A DNA stretch of 64,000 nt. Origin: Terriglobia bacterium. GTDB lineage: Bacteria > Acidobacteriota > Terriglobia > Terriglobales > Acidobacteriaceae. Shown here piece after piece: positions 59,533 to 64,000 of the stretch. Under the pieces are notes generated by a model that searched no databases, was not told the DNA's origin, and saw only the letters and a program-made list of their open reading frames with translations. The translations under genes were made by a program, and so were the position numbers. Positions within the stretch are counted from its first letter, which is position 1, and the number at the start of each line of letters is the position of its first letter. Location of the stretch: positions 124,001-188,000 of the forward strand of contig JAIQFO010000001.1 in assembly GCA_020073215.1 (NCBI GenBank), in the 5' to 3' direction.

Positions 59533-60228
59533 TCACGACGGCAACGCCGCCGAAGATCTGCCCGGAAGTCGCATTTGCTCCTCCGCGAACCTGCGCCGCG
59601 CTTCCAGATGTTTCTGGCGAAAATGCGCCCGCGCCCGCTCGCCCCACGCGCGCACGAAGTAATAGTTCAGCGCGCCTCCGATGGCCGAACTGACCACCGG
59701 AATCAGGCGTCCCGCCCACTTCTCCACCACCTCGGCGCCGGCCTTGACAGCGATCCGCTGGATCACGCGGGGCACGAAGCGGTTGATCACTTCCTTTTCC
59801 AGCAATTCGCGGCTGATGTCGACGCCAGCGGCGCTCGCCGCCGCAATCCAAAGCTCGGCGATTTCATCGTCGGTGTTCAACTCGAACCCATAAATCAGGC
59901 TGAGCTTCTGGATGGTGCGCATCGTAATCGCGGAAAGAATGCCAAGATCCGGCACGATGGTGAGAATTCCGCCGAGGCCAAGTCCAGCGCCCTCAGCACC
60001 TGCCAGCTTCATCCCGCCGCGAATGACCGACTCCGCGACATCGTCCAGCCGTTCCACCGGTAGCGTATACACGCCCTGAAAGGTAGCCAGCGGCAACCCG
60101 TGCGCCACGCGCAGCTGCATCAGGAAGCGCCCGGGGTCAACCCGGATCGTGTCGTAGGTGCGAGTCAGGCCGCCCCGGATGGCACCTTCAACCCGCCGCC
60201 GCATCCACGATTTTCTCTCGTCAGCCAC
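59533..60228 (-). CDS. EcsC family protein
   Basis: About 230 residues, helical, with the EcsC-like motifs GGLTRTYDTI and PDLGILSAITMRTIQKLS. Also seen are GLGLGGILTIVPD (a hydrophobic helix near residue 90) and FVPRVIQRIAVKAGAEVVEKW near the C-terminus, plus PVVSSAIGGALNYYFVRAWG. The N-terminus is uncertain: the longer frame (to 60381) runs through a family-1 repeat, so GTG 60228 is chosen. Divergent from rnj. EcsC was first seen near an ABC transporter in Bacillus; function is unclear. Confidence 0.8.
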   Translation of the reverse strand: MADERKSWMRRRVEGAIRGGLTRTYDTIRVDPGRFLMQLRVAHGLPLATFQGVYTLPVERLDDVAESVIRGGMKLAGAEGAGLGLGGILTIVPDLGILSAITMRTIQKLSLIYGFELNTDDEIAELWIAAASAAGVDISRELLEKEVINRFVPRVIQRIAVKAGAEVVEKWAGRLIPVVSSAIGGALNYYFVRAWGERARAHFRQKHLEARRRFAEEQMRLPGRSSAALPS

Positions 60229-60275
60229 CGTGAGTATGAGTTTATCAGCCGCCTTGGCGTCAACTATGCTCCCCT

Positions 60276-60339
60276 GTAGAGACGCGGCTGGCCGCGTCTG
60301 CTGCCGCGTCCAATGCAGACGGGCAAGCCCCGTCTCTAC
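60276..60339. repeat. Composite GTAGAGAC palindrome (family 1), full copy
   Basis: Outer GTAGAGAC (60276) and GTCTCTAC (to 60339). Inner stems GAGACGCGG/CCGCGTCT and AGACGGG/CCCGTCT, in the same order as at 46212. It lies in the short divergent space between the EcsC gene and rnj and reaches into the longest reading frame of the EcsC gene. Confidence 0.85.
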
Positions 60340-60374
60340 ACGAGTGTCACCCTGTGCTAGCATCGACTCTGAGA

Positions 60375-62039
60375 ATGCCAACCGGAAAACTGCACATAAT
60401 TCCGCTGGGCGGGCTGGGCGAGTTCGGGATGAACTGCATGGCCATCCGCTTCGGCGATGACATCATCGTGGTGGACGCCGGCCTGATGTTTCCCGAAGCC
60501 GAGTTACTGGGCGTCGACATCGTCGTTCCCGACATTTCTTACCTGCTCGAAAACCGCAAACATGTCCGCGCCATCATCCTTACCCACGGCCACGAGGACC
60601 ACATCGGAGCTCTGCCCTGGATTCTCAGCGAACTCAACGTTCCCGTCTGGGGCACCGAGTTCACGCTGGCCTACGTCGAAGACAAGCTCGACGAGCACCA
60701 ACTCCTCGACGACGCCGACCTGCGTGAGATTCGCCCTGGAGAACGCTTCAAGGTTGGACAGTTCACCATCCACCCGCTGCAGGTAACGCACAGCCTGGTC
60801 GACTGTGTCGCGCTCGCCATCCACACGCCGCTCGGCGTCGTCATCCATACCGGAGATTTCAAGGTCGATCCGACGCCTACCGACAACCGCCTCTTCGACC
60901 TGCACGGTTTCGCCGAGTACGGCAAAGAGGGAGTGCTCGCGCTCTTGCAGGATTCGACCAACGTCGAGCGCAAAGGCTACACGCCCAGCGAGCGCGCCGT
61001 CCAACGCAAGTTTGAAGAGGTCTTTGCCCGCACGCAACGCCGCCTGTTCATCTCCTGCTTTTCGTCTTCGATTCACCGTATCAAGCTGACCGTCGACATG
61101 GCCCGCAACCACGGCCGGAAGATTTGCTTCATCGGCCGTTCGATGAACAGCTCCTCCGAGATCGCCGAAGACCTGGGTTATATACAGATCCCCGAAGGCA
61201 TGCTGATCCATCCCGGCGAGATGAGAAACTTCCCTCCGGAAAAAGTGTGCGTTCTGATCAGCGGCACGCAGGGCGAACCCATGTCTGCGCTGTCTCGGGC
61301 GGCCGTGGACAACCACAAGCATGCCAAAATCGAAAAAGGCGATACTGTCGTTTTATCCTCACGTATCATTCCAGGCAACGAAAAAGCCATCTTCCGCGTG
61401 GTCGACCACCTGTTCCGCCGCGAGGCGCACGTTATCTACGACGACGGCTCGTACCCGCCCATCCACGTCAGCGGACACGCCAGCCGCGAAGAATTGAAGC
61501 TCATCATCAACCTGGTGCGGCCCAAGTATTTCGTCCCCATCCACGGCGAATATCGCCAGCTCAAGTTGCACGCGGAGTTGGCCGGGTCGATGCATGGCTC
61601 GGTAGGCAGCGTGCTGCTGATCGAAAGCGGAGACATCCTTGAAATCGACGAGCACGGCGCCCGCAAGGCTGGACGCATCAACGTGGGCCGCGTCTGCATC
61701 GATTCCGGCTCGCGGACGGATGTGGTGGAAGATTTAGTAATAAAAGACCGCCGCCACCTCAGCGAAGACGGCTTCGTGATGCCGGTCATCGCCATCAACA
61801 AGCTCACCGGACTGGTCGAAACCGCGCCCGAGATTGTGACGCGCGGCTTCAACCCGGGCGAAAACGGACTCATCGAGCGCGCCCGCGAAATCGTCATGGA
61901 AACGCTCGACGCCTCGAGCGCCGAAGAGAAAGCCGACTATGGCGTGATCAAAGAGAAAATCCGCACGGATCTGAAGCGCTACATCTCACGCCAGACGCAA
62001 CGCCGGCCGCTGATTATGCCGGTGATACTGGAGATTTAG
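60375..62039 (+). CDS. rnj: Ribonuclease J
   Basis: Metallo-beta-lactamase/beta-CASP nuclease with 5'-3' exo- and endonuclease activity on RNA. Motifs: PLGGLGEFGMNCM (about 9-21), HGHEDHIGALPW (about 72-83), HTGDFKVDPTP (about 157), then the beta-CASP motif region FISCFSSSIHR (about 218) and PIHGEYRQL (about 388), with SGHASREEL (about 366). A C-terminal domain follows (about 440-554). ATG 60375 is chosen; a GTG at 60354 is upstream. Length 554 is typical. Confidence 0.96.
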   Translation: MPTGKLHIIPLGGLGEFGMNCMAIRFGDDIIVVDAGLMFPEAELLGVDIVVPDISYLLENRKHVRAIILTHGHEDHIGALPWILSELNVPVWGTEFTLAYVEDKLDEHQLLDDADLREIRPGERFKVGQFTIHPLQVTHSLVDCVALAIHTPLGVVIHTGDFKVDPTPTDNRLFDLHGFAEYGKEGVLALLQDSTNVERKGYTPSERAVQRKFEEVFARTQRRLFISCFSSSIHRIKLTVDMARNHGRKICFIGRSMNSSSEIAEDLGYIQIPEGMLIHPGEMRNFPPEKVCVLISGTQGEPMSALSRAAVDNHKHAKIEKGDTVVLSSRIIPGNEKAIFRVVDHLFRREAHVIYDDGSYPPIHVSGHASREELKLIINLVRPKYFVPIHGEYRQLKLHAELAGSMHGSVGSVLLIESGDILEIDEHGARKAGRINVGRVCIDSGSRTDVVEDLVIKDRRHLSEDGFVMPVIAINKLTGLVETAPEIVTRGFNPGENGLIERAREIVMETLDASSAEEKADYGVIKEKIRTDLKRYISRQTQRRPLIMPVILEI

Positions 62040-62070
62040 GCCCTGGCTCGGAGGGCTTGCGGAGCCGGGC
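62040..62070. terminator. Hairpin between convergent rnj and the unknown gene
   Basis: GCCC-T-GGCTC (62040-62049) pairs with GAGCCGGGC (62062-62070), a 9-bp stem with one bulge. It lies directly after the rnj stop and 3 nt from the stop of the minus-strand gene. No U-run on either side, so if it ends transcription it would be by a Rho-dependent or imperfect mechanism. Confidence 0.4.
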
Positions 62071-62073
62071 TAT

Positions 62074-63456
62074 TCAGGATGGCTTCTTCTTCGCTTTTCT
62101 CTGCACCTTCCAGAGGAAGTACAAATCATTCGTCCGCGCTTGCTGCTCGCAGTCGCCGAGAGCCATGGCTTTTTGCAAAATGTTCGAGGCCGCTTGTGTG
62201 AAACCCACTGCCGTCGCAAGTCCCGCTAGCTGCGCAGGTATTAGTCCACTATAGATACCGAAGGACATGGCCCCGACCCATCCCACAATGGGTCGATACG
62301 CACTCGTGATCAGGTCCCGTTTGGCGCTCTTGATACGTAGCTCAAGGGAGGCCAGTCTTGGCGCGATAACCTCGGAGTACAACAAGCGGGCGTCTCTTTC
62401 GGTAAATTCCGATTTTTGAAATCTAAGAGCGTCGATCGCTTGGGTGAGCGCAGCACGATAGGAAATGAAGGATTCTTGTTCCCTTTTTCGGAGTTTTATA
62501 AGTTCTTTGAGGGGAATGTCCTCAACAAAAGGAACAATCGATGTAAGGTTTCTGAACGCTACGGAGTTGCGTTTCTCTATATCAGTGTTTTGGGTTAGCG
62601 ATTGTAAGAAACGTATGTGAATGTCCTTTTCGGTGAGAAAGAAGGAGTTAAGATCATAGTTCATCATGAGATGGTTGCAGACATTGGCGACCACCGCCGC
62701 CGCCAGCTCTTCATGGAAGCCCAAGGTCCTCAAGGCTGCGCGGGACAGCAGTACCTCTCCCTGTTGCTGCACCGCCTTGAACAACTTTGAATCAGGGGAG
62801 AGTGGCCGGGTAAACACAAGGCCACCATGGTCGTAATATAATGCCGGCCCTTTAAGAGAGAATTCATGGGTCTTGTCCGAGGACAGAAAACGTACGCTTC
62901 CCTTAGTTCGTGAAAGGTACTCGTCCGCCAGTCGTAACTGCGCTCTTCTTAGCTTTTCTCCCGCGCCGGCACCGAGGGCAGCGTCCGCGAGGCATGATCG
63001 GTGAAAATGTTTTGACGGAGAGAAAAGAATAACGTGGCCACTCTTGACAACTGGCTCAAACCTCTCGAGCACGCAAAGATCATCGTAAAAGACCTCTCTT
63101 AGCAAATCTAGGTTTCTAGATGCAAAGCGGGGCTGGCGCGGCGCATAGCTGGCCAGAGGATTGTGAACATAGGTAGCATCACTGTACATCAATGCGAATC
63201 TTGCCAATTCCTCCACTCGCTGTAGCCTGCACCCCAAATAATGGCATTCGCCTCGTCCTCCTGCTAATGACAGAGAGGCTGAGTGCCTAAAGCTGGAAGT
63301 TGCTTTGAAGGATGCAACAGGCAAGGTAGCCTCAGCTACAGCCTCGGCGATGTCAAATATCTTCGGAGCGGAAAGAGAGGTGACGATGTCTCGGCTGACC
63401 TGTCCTTTAGCCAGGAGATCGGCACCTCGAAGAATCTCAAAGATATCCGAGCTCAT
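62074..63456 (-). CDS. Large protein of unknown function with C-terminal hydrophobic pair
   Basis: 460 residues, not recognised. It is clearly AT-richer than neighbouring genes, suggesting transfer. Residues 1-330 look soluble: an early FLMYSDATYVHN-like part (seen as RFALMYSDATYVHNP), then FEPVVKSGHVILFSPSKHFH near 142-161, YYDHGGLVF near 220 and HEELAAAVVANVCNHLMMNY near 258. Residues about 300-380 are charged helix (LIKLRKREQESFISYRAA), possibly coiled coil. Two hydrophobic stretches follow at about 395-430 (GWVGAMSFGIYSGLIPAQLA, GLATAVGF), then a Lys-rich end. AAGG precedes ATG 63456. Downstream of a HigA-like antitoxin gene by 82 nt on the same strand. Confidence 0.7.
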   Translation of the reverse strand: MSSDIFEILRGADLLAKGQVSRDIVTSLSAPKIFDIAEAVAEATLPVASFKATSSFRHSASLSLAGGRGECHYLGCRLQRVEELARFALMYSDATYVHNPLASYAPRQPRFASRNLDLLREVFYDDLCVLERFEPVVKSGHVILFSPSKHFHRSCLADAALGAGAGEKLRRAQLRLADEYLSRTKGSVRFLSSDKTHEFSLKGPALYYDHGGLVFTRPLSPDSKLFKAVQQQGEVLLSRAALRTLGFHEELAAAVVANVCNHLMMNYDLNSFFLTEKDIHIRFLQSLTQNTDIEKRNSVAFRNLTSIVPFVEDIPLKELIKLRKREQESFISYRAALTQAIDALRFQKSEFTERDARLLYSEVIAPRLASLELRIKSAKRDLITSAYRPIVGWVGAMSFGIYSGLIPAQLAGLATAVGFTQAASNILQKAMALGDCEQQARTNDLYFLWKVQRKAKKKPS

Positions 63457-63538
63457 TTGCAATAATGACCTTGCTATCAATCGTATCTAAAGACCTTGCC
63501 CGAGTCCAAGGACATTGGCGGCCGCCTGGGGCTCCATC

Positions 63539-63841
63539 TCATCCAGCTGTTTCCACCGTAAGCCTCAACCCCACGGCCTTGGTTACCGCGAACAATGTGG
63601 AAAGCCGGGGGTTTCCCCGAGGCGACAAAGCGCGGTACAGGCTCTCGCGCTCAATGCCAGCGGCTTTGGCCACCTTGGCAATGCCCCCCCGCGCTTCGGC
63701 GATGCGGCGCAGGGCGATCAGAAGCACGCTCGGCTCGTCGTCATCCTCCAAGGCAGCGCGGAGGTACTCGGCGGCGAACTCCGGGCTGTCGCGCAGTTCA
63801 CGAACCGTAGCTTCGTCATGGGATATGCTCTTGCGTTTCAT
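63539..63841 (-). CDS. HigA-like addiction-module antidote (HTH)
   Basis: 100 residues. N-terminal RELRDSPEFAAEYLRAALED leads into the helix-turn-helix GGIAKVAKAAGIERESLYRAL (about 52-72; two pieces AKVAKAAGIERESLYRAL) and SPRGNPRLSTLFAVTKAVGL, the pattern of the 'putative addiction module antidote' group. In typical loci a HigB/RelE-type toxin gene lies just upstream on the same strand. Here only 78 nt separate this gene from the divergent dehydratase gene, so no such toxin is present. The next same-strand gene is the unknown 460-residue protein. Confidence 0.85.
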   Translation of the reverse strand: MKRKSISHDEATVRELRDSPEFAAEYLRAALEDDDEPSVLLIALRRIAEARGGIAKVAKAAGIERESLYRALSPRGNPRLSTLFAVTKAVGLRLTVETAG

Positions 63842-63919
63842 TATTTGGCATTGTAACTTATAGATTACTCAATTGCGAGTTGCCAAAAATGCCAGCACAG
63901 GGCAGGCTCAAAGAGAACG

Positions 63920-64000
63920 ATGGTTTCACTCGACGACATTCGCGCCGCCCAAACGCTTCTCCACGGCATCGCCGTCCGCACTCCCCTGTTCGAATGGACG
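63920..64000 (+). CDS. Threonine dehydratase-like PLP enzyme, first 27 codons
   Basis: The visible start is MVSLDDIRAAQTLLHGIAVR then TPLFEW, matching the N-terminus of threonine/serine dehydratases (IlvA, TdcB, serine racemase group), where ..IxxAxxxI...RTPL is conserved. The PLP-lysine is beyond the window end. AAAGAGA precedes ATG 63920. Cut off by the window edge, so the assignment is limited. Confidence 0.7.
   Translation, partial: MVSLDDIRAAQTLLHGIAVRTPLFEWT

Noticed and set aside
1114..60339. CRISPR array
   Set aside because: The repeats are dispersed singly between genes, are palindromic, and have no regular spacers or cas genes.
1..64000. rRNA, tRNA, integrase, transposase or prophage genes
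   Set aside because: None seen; gaps were read for tRNA-like T-arm sequences and none fitted. The only transfer-like signal is the AT-richer gene at 62074-63456.

Overview
The window is one continuous, GC-rich stretch of bacterial chromosome, densely coding on both strands. The envelope is diderm: an Omp85 protein, a SurA-like chaperone and TamB sit together, and many proteins carry Sec signal peptides. Gene content (CYCXC protein, PA-domain M28 peptidase, Ser/Thr kinases fused to TolB-like and TPR modules, DUF4097, EcsC, GH15, RNase J) and the abundance of short intergenic palindromes suggest an Acidobacteriota member, probably of the Terriglobia type. That is an inference from gene content; there is no rRNA or tRNA to confirm it.

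Layout. 1-2.4 kb: end of an M20 peptidase, a CYCXC protein and a TPR protein. 2.5-7.4 kb: yvcK, glmU and glgB (cell-wall precursor and glycogen metabolism). 7.5-10.2 kb (minus): M28 peptidase and a 2-hydroxyacid dehydrogenase. 10.2-11.4 kb: a gene-poor, decayed stretch with one broken small gene. 11.4-24.5 kb: a phosphate and polyphosphate island (phoU, pstB, pstA, pstC, a Ser/Thr kinase, ppx, sixA, ppk, pstS and a TPR lipoprotein-like or secreted protein). Matching 7-4-7 bp direct repeats of Pho-box type lie in front of both pstC and pstS. 24.6-32 kb: GH15 glucoamylase, small membrane proteins, S9 peptidase, DUF2127 and a DHH phosphoesterase. 32.2-40.4 kb (minus): tamB, a surA-like gene and an Omp85 gene, with overlapping reading frames. 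40.5-46.2 kb: ThiF/MoeB-like protein, a secreted hypothetical, amidohydrolase, an orphan DUF433 antitoxin and an MFS transporter. 46.4-48.8 kb: ECF sigma factor, anti-sigma factor and DUF4097 protein. 49.1-52.9 kb: shikimate kinase, a secreted hypothetical, AI-2E family transporter and galT. 53.1-59.5 kb: a lysine/diaminopimelate cluster (asd, lysC, dapB, dapA, periplasmic carbonic anhydrase, dapD). 59.5-64 kb: EcsC protein, RNase J, a large AT-richer protein of unknown function with a HigA-like antitoxin upstream of it, and the first 27 codons of a threonine dehydratase-like enzyme.

The most distinctive property of the window lies between the genes. At least four palindrome families are interspersed: (i) GTAGAGAC...GTCTCTAC composite elements; (ii) a bipartite two-hairpin element with a fixed 19-20 nt spacer, seen three times; (iii) GC-rich ACGGGCG/CGCCCGT elements; and (iv) about 80-105 bp hairpins whose two arms are built from a locus-specific, low-complexity 'word'. 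Class (iv) has the same architecture at six loci but a different sequence at each. Other items for follow-up are a DapA with an extra cysteine-containing C-terminal domain, the HigA-like/unknown gene pair at the right end, and the candidate Pho boxes.
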